Source of the DNA: Pseudohongiella acticola
Lineage (GTDB): Bacteria; Pseudomonadota; Gammaproteobacteria; Pseudomonadales; Pseudohongiellaceae
Length of the DNA stretch: 64,000 nucleotides
Direction of reading: 5' to 3'
Assembly: GCF_001758195.1 (NCBI RefSeq)
Contig: NZ_MASR01000001.1
Span: 930,001 to 994,000, forward strand
Position numbers and translations under genes: made by a program. The notes under the pieces are model-generated. The model was not told the origin of the DNA, made no database searches, and saw only the letters and a program-made list of their open reading frames with translations. Each line of letters opens with the position of its first letter. Position 1 is the first letter of the stretch. Below, in pieces: positions 44,037-53,918 of this stretch.

Positions 44037-46363
44037 GGACTTAAACTCCGAAATCTATCAATGACCCGATCCAGCAGCGTCCCGTTTTGCAGGCATTCGG
44101 TGACCGCAGCGGGCAACTGCCCTTCACGGAAAGGCAACAACCTGGTGGCCTGACAATCCTCTGTGGTTGGACTGAGGGATGCCCGAATCGGTACTTCCTC
44201 CCATACGATAGCATCGGGAGCTCGCGTTTGTCTGGGCTGTATTGCCAATTGCTGCATGACGGCTGCCCACACTCTAAGCGCACCTGTGGCTCCGGTCAGC
44301 CCCGTGTTTCTGTTGTCATCATAACCAAGCCAGACAACGCCGGTCAGATCGTCACCGTAGCCGGCAAACCAGCTATCACGATAGTCATTGGTGGTGCCGG
44401 TTTTACCCGCCAATGGCAGATTGTCCGCGAGCGTCTCAGCTGCACTGCGTGCGGTGCCTCGCACAAATACATCCTGCAACGCCTGTTCAAGCAAAAAAAC
44501 CGAGGCCGGATCAGCGACCTGCTTGGTTTCAAAACCATATCGTTGCAGCCTCTCACCTTCGCCCGTTGTCACCGCTTCAACGGATCTCAGTGGAGAATAG
44601 AATCCGCTACTGGCCAGCGTCTGGTAAAACCGGGCTACTTCAAGAGGAGCCATGTCTACCGCACCAAGCAATACCGACAGGTATTCAGGCACCGGCCGCG
44701 AATGCCCCAGGTCATCCAGCATGTTGATTACAGTATCAATACCAATTCTGGTACCCAGGTCGACCGTCGCCAGATTCAATGAGCGAGCCAGTGCGTCATG
44801 AAAATAGACATCCCCCGCCGTCTGGTCATCAAAATTACCTGGCGACCAGCGCTGCCCGTCTTCTGTCACTAACTCAACAGGGCGATCTGACAGTACCGTC
44901 GCCAACGTGTCGTCACCTGACTCCAGCGCTGCAAGGTAGATGGCCGGTTTAATCAGAGAACCGATCGGTCGCACGGCGTTCAGTGCCCGATTGAAACCGA
45001 CGGCACCGGGGCGGCGGGATCCGGCCAAGGCCCTGATTTCGCCGGTATTGCTGTCGCTGATAACCATCGCAGCCTGTAAGGGAGTACCATCATCGGCGAC
45101 CATTTCAACCGCCGCCACGGCTGGCTCCAGTGCCGTATCCATGGTCTGTTGTACACGTAGATCGAGGGTTGTGAAAATACGCAGGCCTTCGGAGCGCAGT
45201 GCATCGGCATCATAATCTCTGGCCAGATCTGAGCGCACCAGCTCCATAAACGCGGGGTAGGCCCGATTGCGACGCGCCGGCCTGAGGCTGGTACTCAGCT
45301 GGGCCGAACTTGCGCTGTCATACTCGGCCTCGGAAATATAACCCTGCGCGGCCATATTCCTCAGCACAGTGTTGCGCCGGTTGAGTGCCCGCTCCGGATT
45401 GCGCCTTGGATTGTAGAACGAGGCCCCTCTTGGAAGTCCCGCCAGCAATGCCAGTTCAGCCAACGACAGCTCGGTCAGAGAGCGGGAAAAGTAGTATTGT
45501 GCTGCCAGGGTAAAACCATGAATGGCACGGCTGCCGTCCTGTCCCAGAAAAACCTCATTCAGATACGCTGCCAGAATTTCGTCCTTGCTGAAGTGCAGTT
45601 CCAGCGCCAGCGCCATGAACGCTTCTTCGACTTTACGCCGTAAGGTTCGGTCCTGAGTCAGATAGAGATTCTTGACCAGTTGCTGGGTCAACGTACTGCC
45701 GCCCTGAACCACTTCACCACGACGCAGGTTGACCCAAAAGGCCCGCAGAATACCTTTGGGATCCACGCCCCAGTGTTGATAAAAACGCTGATCCTCGACC
45801 GCGATGATGGCATTTATCAACGCTTCGGGGACCTGATCGAGAGAAACCGGCAGGCGGTCCTCGCCGGTGGCTGGGTTAATCTGGGTAATTTCAACGGGTT
45901 CCAGCCTCACCAGAGGCAGGCTTCTGGTCGTGACATCGCCGTTCCCGGCTATTGCATCGGCGCTCACACTGACAACCTGGTCATCGCCAAACTCAATCGT
46001 CGCAAATACACTGGGCTCAGTGCCATCCCAGAATTGAAAGCCCCGGGTCTGTACTTGCAATTGCCCGCCTTGCAGCCTGAATTCTCCAGAACCGGCGACC
46101 GCATCGACCTGCCGGTAACCCAGTTGTTGCAGATAGTCATTGACCACGGCAGCGTTGAGGGGCGCTCCTGTATATAACTCGGCAGGCCGGGCGTAAATGC
46201 GCGCCGGCAATGCCCATTGCAGTGCGGCGAAATCGCGGCGCACCTGATAATCGATCCACACCAGCCAGGCAACCAGGATGGCAAGACCCAGCCCCAGACT
46301 CCATATCAGCCGGCGACGCCAGACGGGTGGTTGTCTTTCCTGCTTTACTTCATCCTCAGTCAT
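44033..46363 (-). CDS. mrcB: Penicillin-binding protein 1B, bifunctional transglycosylase/transpeptidase
   Basis: A 776-residue class A PBP. A short cytoplasmic part and one membrane helix (LIWSLGLGLAILVAWLVWID) are followed by a UB2H-type domain (residues about 55-140), the LpoB-binding domain specific to PBP1b. The GT51 glycosyltransferase contains EDQRFYQHWGVD and GGSTLTQQLVKNL. The transpeptidase motifs are SLIK (SxxK), SLN (SxN, in DALARSLNLATVDL) and KTG in LAGKTGTTNDYRDSWFAGY. All catalytic motifs are intact. No lpoB is in the window; the coupled TPR lipoprotein might serve as partner. Confidence 0.95.
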   Translation of the reverse strand: MTEDEVKQERQPPVWRRRLIWSLGLGLAILVAWLVWIDYQVRRDFAALQWALPARIYARPAELYTGAPLNAAVVNDYLQQLGYRQVDAVAGSGEFRLQGGQLQVQTRGFQFWDGTEPSVFATIEFGDDQVVSVSADAIAGNGDVTTRSLPLVRLEPVEITQINPATGEDRLPVSLDQVPEALINAIIAVEDQRFYQHWGVDPKGILRAFWVNLRRGEVVQGGSTLTQQLVKNLYLTQDRTLRRKVEEAFMALALELHFSKDEILAAYLNEVFLGQDGSRAIHGFTLAAQYYFSRSLTELSLAELALLAGLPRGASFYNPRRNPERALNRRNTVLRNMAAQGYISEAEYDSASSAQLSTSLRPARRNRAYPAFMELVRSDLARDYDADALRSEGLRIFTTLDLRVQQTMDTALEPAVAAVEMVADDGTPLQAAMVISDSNTGEIRALAGSRRPGAVGFNRALNAVRPIGSLIKPAIYLAALESGDDTLATVLSDRPVELVTEDGQRWSPGNFDDQTAGDVYFHDALARSLNLATVDLGTRIGIDTVINMLDDLGHSRPVPEYLSVLLGAVDMAPLEVARFYQTLASSGFYSPLRSVEAVTTGEGERLQRYGFETKQVADPASVFLLEQALQDVFVRGTARSAAETLADNLPLAGKTGTTNDYRDSWFAGYGDDLTGVVWLGYDDNRNTGLTGATGALRVWAAVMQQLAIQPRQTRAPDAIVWEEVPIRASLSPTTEDCQATRLLPFREGQLPAAVTECLQNGTLLDRVIDRFRSLSP

Positions 46364-46418
46364 AGCGATGCATTATGACACTTTCCGACAAGCCCCCGCC
46401 ATGACTGCGATGTGGCAT

Positions 46419-48893
46419 TCAGCTATCGAGGATTTCCCGAATTTTCTGGGCCAGATCAGCCGTACGGAAAGGTTTGCTTAACAGGTTGACGCCCGGGTCC
46501 AGTCTGCCATGGTGCACAATCGCGTTCTCGGCGTATCCGGACATAAACAACACTTTCAGTTGCGGGTCGATCTCAACAGCGCCGGCAGCCACCTCTCTCC
46601 CCGACAACCCACCCGCAAGCACGACATCTGTCAGCAGCAGTGCATATGGCTGCGACCTGTCTTCGGCCAGGCGCAAAGCTTCAAGGGCCTGGGCGCCGTC
46701 AGCAAAGTCACTGACCTCATAACCCAGCTTTTGCAGACCAGACACCGCAAAGCGCCGCACCAGGTCATCATCTTCGACCAGCAGAATGCGTCCAGTGCCG
46801 CCACTGGCATCAACCCTGTCAGGCCCTGCCTGGTACTGGCTATCATTGTCACCGTCGACTCGGGGCAGGTAGAGTCTCACCGTTGTTCCTTCACCGGATT
46901 CACTGTAAATGTTGACATGCCCGCCAGTCTGATGAGCAAACCCGTAAACCATCGCCAACCCGAGCCCGGAACCCTTACCCTCGTCTTTGGTGGTGAAAAA
47001 GGGATCAAACGCCTGCGCCGCAATCTCTGCCGTCATGCCGCAGCCGGTGTCCGATACGGCAATAGTAATGAAGTCTCCGGCCGTTACGCCCTGCTCATCG
47101 GCATATTCCTGTGACACAGATGCGTTATTGGTCTCGATGGTGAGTTTGCCGCCCTCGGGCATGGCATCACGGGCATTAATAGCCAGGTTTAGAATGGCGT
47201 TCTGCAGCTCATACGGATCAACAATGGCGGGCCACAGATCGTGCCCACATGCCAATTCTATACTGATGTCTTCGCCGACTGTGCGGGCCAATAAATGTTT
47301 TGCTTCCTGCACCAGCGCGTTAATATCAGTCTGTTGCGGATTAAGCGGCTGGCGACGGGCAAAAGCCAGCAGCCGGTGTGTCAGCTCTGCTGCTCGCTCG
47401 CCAGCGATGCGGATGACGTCTGCCTGCCCACGGACATTCTCGGGGGCCGATTCAAGATGGGTACTCAATAAATCGATATTGCCCAGAATGACCGTCAGGA
47501 GGTTATTAAAATCATGCGCTATTCCGCCAGTAAGCTGACCAATCGCGTCCATTTTTTGAGCATGATGCAAACGTTCTTCCATTTCTTTCTGGCGCGTCAC
47601 ATCCTGCAGGTAGACTGTCATGCCTTCCTCATGCGGGTATGCGTTAATAACAAACCATTTTTGCAGAGGCCGGTAGTAACGCTCCATAGAGACAGACTCG
47701 CCTTTGCCCCTGGCCTCGCGATAGCTTTCGTAAAAACCGGTTTCAGTCAGCTCCGGGAATTCCTCTGTTATTTTCTTGCCCATCAATTCGGCTGCCGGTC
47801 GCTCCAGAACGCGTTCCGCCTCGGGATTCAGGAAGGCAAACCGCCATTCCCTATCCAGTGAAAAGACAGCATCGGAAATTGCTGAAAAGACCGTCTCAAC
47901 CTCAGCCTTGGCAGCACTGACAAAGGCCTGTGCACGCTGTTGTGTGCGCAGGGTCTGTTCGGCAAAGTGCTGCTGACGCTGCGCCAGCACAATCGTGGCA
48001 GCCGAGGTGCCGGTAAACGTCAGCATTATCAACAGGCCAATACTGATTTTGGACAACAGCCGCCCTTGCCACTCCAACAGCGCCTCGGCCTCAGTAGTAT
48101 TCGCATAAGCAATCAGCGAACGATTCCAGGCATACCGAAATGCAGACAGACGCGGCATGCCATCACTCGTGGCAAGGTCGGTCACTCGCCCACCATCGTC
48201 AGAACCCTGAACGTCCGGAAATTGCGAATTTTGGGAATAATCCTGCCCCATCAAGGTCTCATCGAACGGGCTGCGTGCTATCACCCTGCCTTCCGATGAC
48301 AGCAGTCCCAGGGCACTGCGCTCGTCGCCCCGCAGGGCATCATAAAAGTCGCCGAAATAATCCAGTGACATGGAGGCGGCAGCCACACCGGCAAAGCTGC
48401 CATCTGCAGCTGTAATACGACGACTGACATTGATTACCCATTGGTTTTCGGCAAACCCGACTGTTCCCAGTCTGGGCGTGGCTATATACATGCCTTCGTG
48501 ACGTCCGTCGCGCTGGGCTGTGAATTCCGAATACTGCGAAAGGTCGACCGGCATTGGGTCAGGCGTGCGCGAGGTCGCGAGTAACGTTCCGTTGCGATCC
48601 AGTACGTAAAAAGCATAGGTATTGGCTGCAGCAGCCTGGCGACTGACCACAGCCGTGTTCAGCGCCTGCAGATCAGACATATTGTCACTGCCAGTCTGCT
48701 CAACTACTGTCAGCCCCAGGTCCAGCGCCATCAGAGTTTGCTGGGCATGCTCGGCCAGGGCTGCCGTCGCGTTCTCCAGTTGGCGATAATTGGCCTCAAT
48801 CACCTGGGCCCGATCTATCAGGATACTGCGAGTGATTATGATGACAAGAACCAATGCAACCAGAACATTAGCGAGGAGAAATACCTTTTTCAT
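46419..48893 (-). CDS. Hybrid histidine kinase with extracytoplasmic Cache-type sensor, PAS and receiver
   Basis: An 824-residue membrane kinase. Two membrane helices (about residues 5-25 and 285-310) enclose a dCache/PDC-like sensor domain (FYVLDRNGTLLATSRT; WVINVSRRITAADGSFAGVA). A PAS domain follows (VFSAISDAVFSLDREWRFAFLNPEAERVL). The kinase core has the phosphoacceptor histidine in GGIAHDFNNLL, the N box LNLAINARDAMPEGG and the G box GSGLGLAMVYGFAHQTGG. The C-terminal receiver has the acceptor aspartate in LLTDVVLAGG and the lysine in LLSKPF. GGAG precedes the ATG. No partner regulator lies directly beside it; the output is unknown. Confidence 0.93.
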   Translation of the reverse strand: MKKVFLLANVLVALVLVIIITRSILIDRAQVIEANYRQLENATAALAEHAQQTLMALDLGLTVVEQTGSDNMSDLQALNTAVVSRQAAAANTYAFYVLDRNGTLLATSRTPDPMPVDLSQYSEFTAQRDGRHEGMYIATPRLGTVGFAENQWVINVSRRITAADGSFAGVAAASMSLDYFGDFYDALRGDERSALGLLSSEGRVIARSPFDETLMGQDYSQNSQFPDVQGSDDGGRVTDLATSDGMPRLSAFRYAWNRSLIAYANTTEAEALLEWQGRLLSKISIGLLIMLTFTGTSAATIVLAQRQQHFAEQTLRTQQRAQAFVSAAKAEVETVFSAISDAVFSLDREWRFAFLNPEAERVLERPAAELMGKKITEEFPELTETGFYESYREARGKGESVSMERYYRPLQKWFVINAYPHEEGMTVYLQDVTRQKEMEERLHHAQKMDAIGQLTGGIAHDFNNLLTVILGNIDLLSTHLESAPENVRGQADVIRIAGERAAELTHRLLAFARRQPLNPQQTDINALVQEAKHLLARTVGEDISIELACGHDLWPAIVDPYELQNAILNLAINARDAMPEGGKLTIETNNASVSQEYADEQGVTAGDFITIAVSDTGCGMTAEIAAQAFDPFFTTKDEGKGSGLGLAMVYGFAHQTGGHVNIYSESGEGTTVRLYLPRVDGDNDSQYQAGPDRVDASGGTGRILLVEDDDLVRRFAVSGLQKLGYEVSDFADGAQALEALRLAEDRSQPYALLLTDVVLAGGLSGREVAAGAVEIDPQLKVLFMSGYAENAIVHHGRLDPGVNLLSKPFRTADLAQKIREILDS

Positions 48894-49020
48894 CCAGACT
48901 CCAATCGAATTTTTCTGCTTTTTGGCATGTCTTCAAGACAATCTAGCATGAATACCGGGATTTCCGAAGCGGCCGGAATTTGCTAGGCTGTAGGCTCGCA
49001 AACCTGACCCGGAAGCCAAC

Positions 49021-49266
49021 GTGGATGCCCCGCCGCAACTGCCTGATGAAACACTCGACCAAGCTATCAACCAGATTATGCCTTTTGGCAAATATAGGGG
49101 GCAGAAACTGATCAATCTGCCTGAACCCTATCTTGTGTGGTTTCACCGGCAGGGGTTTCCGGACAGTAAGCTGGGGCGCCAGCTCGCGCTAATGTACGAG
49201 ATCAAACTCAACGGACTGGAAGGAATGTTACAAGGTGCCGGCAGTCAGGACCCGGGCCACTACTGA
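49021..49266 (+). CDS. DUF3820 family small protein
   Basis: An 81-residue protein of the DUF3820 family, recognised by IMPFGKYRGQKLINLPEPYLVWFHR, followed by GFPDSKLGRQLALMYEIKLNGL. The start is GTG 49021, with GGAAG upstream. Members are small and uncharacterised, sometimes annotated as a quorum-sensing-related factor. It stands alone between two minus-strand signalling genes. Confidence 0.85.
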   Translation: MDAPPQLPDETLDQAINQIMPFGKYRGQKLINLPEPYLVWFHRQGFPDSKLGRQLALMYEIKLNGLEGMLQGAGSQDPGHY

Positions 49267-49337
49267 TCATTACCGAGTATTTCTCTGCACTCAACTCACT
49301 CTGGCCAGACGATTCTCATCAATAAATTCTGACCGGT

Positions 49338-51539
49338 TCAGTCAGCACTGGTTACGCTCCCGGTCAGACGCTGGCTGTATGGGTAACGCACCATCACATC
49401 ACTGAGCGTTGTCGCTTCCCCAAACAAATAACCTTGAACAATATTGCAGCCCAGTGAGCGCAGATAGTTGAACTGAAACATATGTTCAACACCTTCCGCG
49501 ACAATGTTCATTTTCAAGCCTTGAGCCATCGACACGATGGCGCTGACGATGCAGGCTTCTTCTGATTCACTGTGCAGCTTCTGCACAAAACTGCGATCAA
49601 TTTTTAATGTATTGATGGGAAATTTGTGCAAATAACTCAGTGATGAAAAACCGGTGCCAAAATCATCAATGGCCAGATTGATGCCGGAATTCGTCAACTG
49701 CAATAATTTATCGACAATATCCCGTCTGTCATTCAATAACAGTCCTTCCGTAATCTCGAGCTGCAGCTTACTCGGCGGGAACGCTGTTGCCTGTAATGTG
49801 TCAAAAATATGCTGTACAAAATCATCACGCTCAACCATCACCGGCGACAGGTTAATCGACAAACTGAGTTCCGGGTGTCCTTTCTGATGCAGAGCCCCCA
49901 CATGCAGGCATGCTTCGCGCATGGTCTGGCGGTCAATCTCTACGATGAGGCGACTGTCTTCGGCAATGGGGATAAATTCGGCTGGTGACAGACGACCGTA
50001 ACGTGGGTGGTTCCAGCGAATCAACGCTTCAACACCATACAAATTTGTATTTAAGGTATCTACCAGCGGCTGATAACAGATCTCCAGCTCATTATTCTGC
50101 AACGCTTTGCGCAGATCCTGCTCCAGAGAGTGACGTCGGGTAACACTGCCGTTCATTTCCGCGTTAAACAGAATGGAGCCATTCTTGCCGCTGCTCTTGA
50201 TGCGATACATGGCGATATCAGCGTTCTTGATAAGCGCCTCAATGTCCTCACCGGCATCGGGGTAAACGGCGATGCCGATACTCGCGCCTATATAGATCTC
50301 ATGACCGGCAATCTCGAAGGGAGTCTTGATTGATTCCAGCATTTTCTCAGCGACCTGCAAGGCCGTGCTTTCATTTTTTATATTGGGCAGCAACAGAGTA
50401 AATTCATCACCACCAAATCGGGACAGGGTATCACCCTTGCGCACGCAGGACAGTAGACGCTGACTGACAGACTGCAATAGCCGGTCACCCATGGTGTGCC
50501 CCAGTGAATCATTGATCACCTTGAACCGATCCAGATCGATAAACATGACCGCCAGCTTTTCCTGACTGCGCTGGGCATGAGTAATCGCCACGCTCAGGCG
50601 ATCCTTGAATAATGAGCGGTTTGGCAATCGGGTCAGAATGTCATGATATGCCTGGAAATTAATAAATTCCTCAGCTTCTATCTGATCACTGATATCTCGG
50701 GCGGTACCATAAATCTCATAGCGATTACCGGCTTCTGCTTCCAGCACATCGCCCACGTCAATTTTTGACATGGTCAGTTCAAAATGTCGCTTTCTTGTTT
50801 CGCTGGCATTTCCGGACTGGCTATTCAGCGCCATATTAATGGTACGCTCACTGCTGCTCGCCGAATGCGTTCGCTCAAAAAAATATCTGGCTTTTTCCTG
50901 ATCTTCGGTATCAACAATATGAGTAATATGCTCGCCCAGCAAGTCACTGCGTCGATACCCAAGAACACTCTCAACTTTACTGTTGATAAAACTGAACCGG
51001 CCATCCTGATCAAGAATAAAGATGATGTCAGGTGAGTTATTAACCAGGAATCGATGCAGTCGCTCGGATTTTTTCATCCGACGCTGCATTTCATCATGGC
51101 TGTCTTCAAGACGTTTTTTACGTATTGCATTGCTGACGGTTGTCATTAATTCGTCAGCGACATAGGGTTTCTTGATATAGTCATGCGCGCCACGACGCAA
51201 CGCTCGACTTACGTGATCAACGGCACTTTCACCACTGACCACGATGACCAACGCATTGACTTTGGACTCCTGAATAAACTGCAGCACCTGGTGCCCGTCA
51301 ACATCCGGCATGGCGAGGTCGAGCAACACGATGTCGTACGTCGACGACCTAAGTCGGCTAATCGCCGCCTGCCCACCAAATACCAGATCGACAGCATAAT
51401 GACGCAGGATCAGGAGTTCGCGCAGGCTTTCCGCCAGTCTCTGATCATCATCAACAACAAGAATGCGCCCCGCCTGCGACTTCTCAACGCCAACGACTTG
51501 ATCACTGTGACCCTGTTCTGATTTCAATACCGCGCTCAA
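49338..51539 (-). CDS. Response regulator REC-PAS-GGDEF-EAL, bifunctional c-di-GMP protein
   Basis: A soluble protein of about 733 residues. The receiver domain (RILVVDDDQRLAESLRELL; acceptor aspartate in VLLDLAMPDVDG; YIKKPY) is followed by PAS (NNSPDIIFILDQDGRFSFIN), GGDEF (SRFGGDEFTLLL, with RKGD as inhibitory site) and EAL (GVEALIRWNHP, DDFGTGFSSLSYL, EGVEHM, IVQGYLFG). Both catalytic centres look complete, so it may make or break c-di-GMP depending on phosphorylation. The start is probably TTG 51539 with GGGAG seven bases upstream, one base after the stop of the HDOD kinase gene; a TTG at 51581 would overlap it. It is very likely the partner of that kinase. Confidence 0.92.
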   Translation of the reverse strand: MSAVLKSEQGHSDQVVGVEKSQAGRILVVDDDQRLAESLRELLILRHYAVDLVFGGQAAISRLRSSTYDIVLLDLAMPDVDGHQVLQFIQESKVNALVIVVSGESAVDHVSRALRRGAHDYIKKPYVADELMTTVSNAIRKKRLEDSHDEMQRRMKKSERLHRFLVNNSPDIIFILDQDGRFSFINSKVESVLGYRRSDLLGEHITHIVDTEDQEKARYFFERTHSASSSERTINMALNSQSGNASETRKRHFELTMSKIDVGDVLEAEAGNRYEIYGTARDISDQIEAEEFINFQAYHDILTRLPNRSLFKDRLSVAITHAQRSQEKLAVMFIDLDRFKVINDSLGHTMGDRLLQSVSQRLLSCVRKGDTLSRFGGDEFTLLLPNIKNESTALQVAEKMLESIKTPFEIAGHEIYIGASIGIAVYPDAGEDIEALIKNADIAMYRIKSSGKNGSILFNAEMNGSVTRRHSLEQDLRKALQNNELEICYQPLVDTLNTNLYGVEALIRWNHPRYGRLSPAEFIPIAEDSRLIVEIDRQTMREACLHVGALHQKGHPELSLSINLSPVMVERDDFVQHIFDTLQATAFPPSKLQLEITEGLLLNDRRDIVDKLLQLTNSGINLAIDDFGTGFSSLSYLHKFPINTLKIDRSFVQKLHSESEEACIVSAIVSMAQGLKMNIVAEGVEHMFQFNYLRSLGCNIVQGYLFGEATTLSDVMVRYPYSQRLTGSVTSAD

Positions 51540-51540
51540 C

Positions 51541-53655
51541 TCAATTCTCCCGCCTGCTGTCGCCACTGGGAACACGGACAACGGGGAACAACAACCGGAA
51601 CCGGGCGCCCTTGTCGCTGCTGCTGCAGTCTATTTGAGCATTCATGGCATCCATCAATTTTTTGACCACACTCAGGCCGAGACCGGCATGCTCTTCGCCC
51701 TTGCTGGTGATGCCGGGCGTAAACAGTTTTGACATGACCTGTTCGGGCAGGCCTGCACCGGTATCTTCGATGTTGATCGCAAAATACGCACGTCCATTGA
51801 GCATCACACGCCCCTGAGACTGCACCGTCAGCTGGCCGCCGGAAGGCATTGCTTCGACAGCGTTTTTTATCAGGTTGGTTAACACCTGCTTTAACTCTGC
51901 CTTATTTAACAACACCGGCTCCAGAGACGGGTCAAGCTGCAGGATGACCTTGATATCCCGCGCAGCGCACATGGATTCACGAAAAATCCTGACCAGATCT
52001 TCCACGGTAGTATTAACGTCAACTGTCTCAGTTTCTGGCAACGCATCGGGTTTATTCAATCTGAGCAGGATTTTGCCGACTCGATCGATTTCTTCGTGCA
52101 GGATCGAAAATTCCTTGTTGGTATCTTTACTGTCTCCCAGCTTAAGCCGCAGAATTTCCAGGTAATTATTGATGACGCTGAGTGGGTTGCTGACTTCATG
52201 CACCGCTTCACTGATACGCACTGAATCGCTGCTTTCTGACGATTTACCCGAGTCTGTGTGGCCTGGCTCGGCATCAAAAAGCGTGGCAACCTGCTGCAAC
52301 AGTGTTATCCACAAAGTTGTGTTCTTCTGATAATGCGCCAGTGTATCCGGATTCGCCCCGGCCACAACAACCCCACGCAGGGTTTTGCTTGCAAACGGCA
52401 GGCAGATCAACGCACGCTGCCGGCAATAACGCCGCAACTGATCATCCAGCACACTCGAACTGCTACTGCCGCGTGGCTCACTGGCAAGCACCTGCTGCGC
52501 CATAAAGCTGCGTTGCACCAGGCTCTCGTCAGCGTCCGCATTGAGTACAAAATCAGCGGTACCGTTCGTGCCGGTGACACCGCCCAGACTCGCTTCAAGC
52601 GTGCCTTGCGGCTCACGCAGAAAGAACACCACGTACTTCTCGAACCCGAAGCTCAGGTACAAAGCGCGCCCGATGGCGTCCTGCGCACCGTGGCCAGACT
52701 GGTCACTGCCACTGGCGCCAGGCATGGCCTGCCTAAGAGCCTGCATCTGAGTAATCTGGCCCAGCTTTTCGCCAAGTTCACGGTTGGCCCGCTGCCCCTG
52801 TTCCGGCTCCTCGTCGGACGTCATGCCCAAACCGCCCGCTACGCGCTGGACATCGGCGAAGATACGCGCATGCAATTCACGCATCAGGTCTTCATTGAAA
52901 CCAAACAGGGCATTGGCGACTGCCAGCGTTTGCTCACTTAATTCCGTCTGCATACTCATCAGGCTACTGAGATTGACGATTTTGACCAGGTGATGGGCAT
53001 GTTTTATCTGGCCACTTACTGCGTGGTGGTATCGCAGCGCATCCGCCATGAAGTTGTCCATCTGCCAGCTGTCCAGCAGCAGCGCGCCAAGATCGCAGTG
53101 TGTCGTACCCATCACCTGTTGCTCTGACTCCAGCAATTGCTGATCGTCCTCGCCCGCCGACACCAGCAGCGGCAGGTATTCACTGTCGTTTTCTGCCAGC
53201 AGGCAAAGCTGCCCGACATCCATTAACAGACCGCACAGGTACGCCTGCGATGTCGCGTTGTACCCGGTCAGCGTGGCAAAAGTCTGCGCACAATGCGCCG
53301 ACACCAGAGAACGACGCCAAAACCGCGCCATGAACTGTTGGTGGTCTTTATCGAAATAACTGAAGTATTGTTTAACCGCAGCGGTAATAACGAGGGTCCG
53401 AACAGTATCAATCCCCAGACACATGAGCGCGCGATCGACAGAATCACAACCGTGCTGGCGGCGATAATAGCTGGAATTGGCAACGGCTATCAGTCTCGCT
53501 GACATGCCACTATCCTGGCGGATAATATTGGAAAGTTGCTGGAAATCGGCGGATTCCTGACTGACGGCGTCAAGTATTCGAACCAGTACCTGTGGCAGGC
53601 TGGGAAGCTTGTTTAGAGTCAGTTGGGTGGGTACTTGTTGTTTTTCCACCGTCAT
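51541..53655 (-). CDS. Soluble HDOD-domain histidine kinase
   Basis: A cytoplasmic protein of about 704 residues. The N-terminal part (to about residue 280) is an HDOD domain (LNKLPSLPQVLVRILDAVSQ; RQDSGMSARLIAVANSSYYR; YLCGLLMDVGQLCL; ALRYHHAVSGQIKHAHHLVK). The middle (about 330-450) may be a GAF-like domain. The end is a kinase core: histidine in EAVHEVSNPLSVINNYLEIL, N box LTNLIKNAVEAMPSGG and G box EEHAGLGLSVVKKL. There is no membrane helix. ATG 53655 was chosen for its position before the first conserved segment; the frame is open to a TTG at 53715. It is coupled to the REC-PAS-GGDEF-EAL gene downstream. Confidence 0.9.
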   Translation of the reverse strand: MTVEKQQVPTQLTLNKLPSLPQVLVRILDAVSQESADFQQLSNIIRQDSGMSARLIAVANSSYYRRQHGCDSVDRALMCLGIDTVRTLVITAAVKQYFSYFDKDHQQFMARFWRRSLVSAHCAQTFATLTGYNATSQAYLCGLLMDVGQLCLLAENDSEYLPLLVSAGEDDQQLLESEQQVMGTTHCDLGALLLDSWQMDNFMADALRYHHAVSGQIKHAHHLVKIVNLSSLMSMQTELSEQTLAVANALFGFNEDLMRELHARIFADVQRVAGGLGMTSDEEPEQGQRANRELGEKLGQITQMQALRQAMPGASGSDQSGHGAQDAIGRALYLSFGFEKYVVFFLREPQGTLEASLGGVTGTNGTADFVLNADADESLVQRSFMAQQVLASEPRGSSSSSVLDDQLRRYCRQRALICLPFASKTLRGVVVAGANPDTLAHYQKNTTLWITLLQQVATLFDAEPGHTDSGKSSESSDSVRISEAVHEVSNPLSVINNYLEILRLKLGDSKDTNKEFSILHEEIDRVGKILLRLNKPDALPETETVDVNTTVEDLVRIFRESMCAARDIKVILQLDPSLEPVLLNKAELKQVLTNLIKNAVEAMPSGGQLTVQSQGRVMLNGRAYFAINIEDTGAGLPEQVMSKLFTPGITSKGEEHAGLGLSVVKKLMDAMNAQIDCSSSDKGARFRLLFPVVRVPSGDSRREN

Positions 53656-53918
53656 GGATTTAACCGTATCAACAGGCCCGGCGTTATTGCCAGAACCTTG
53701 CCCTGAACCTTCCAAAGTCGGATATCACTGCCCGGCTGACAAAGCCTGCGCCCGAGTATACTCAATCAAATGCTCGCTGACCACTGCAAGCCGGTCATTA
53801 ATATAGAAATTCTTGTTGCACAGGGGTTCTTGCCGGATTATGCTTGGCCACTTGTGAAAACGCACTGCACAGAAAAGCCCAATAAATCAAAAAACACACC
53901 AGTCACCACGGGAAGCTG

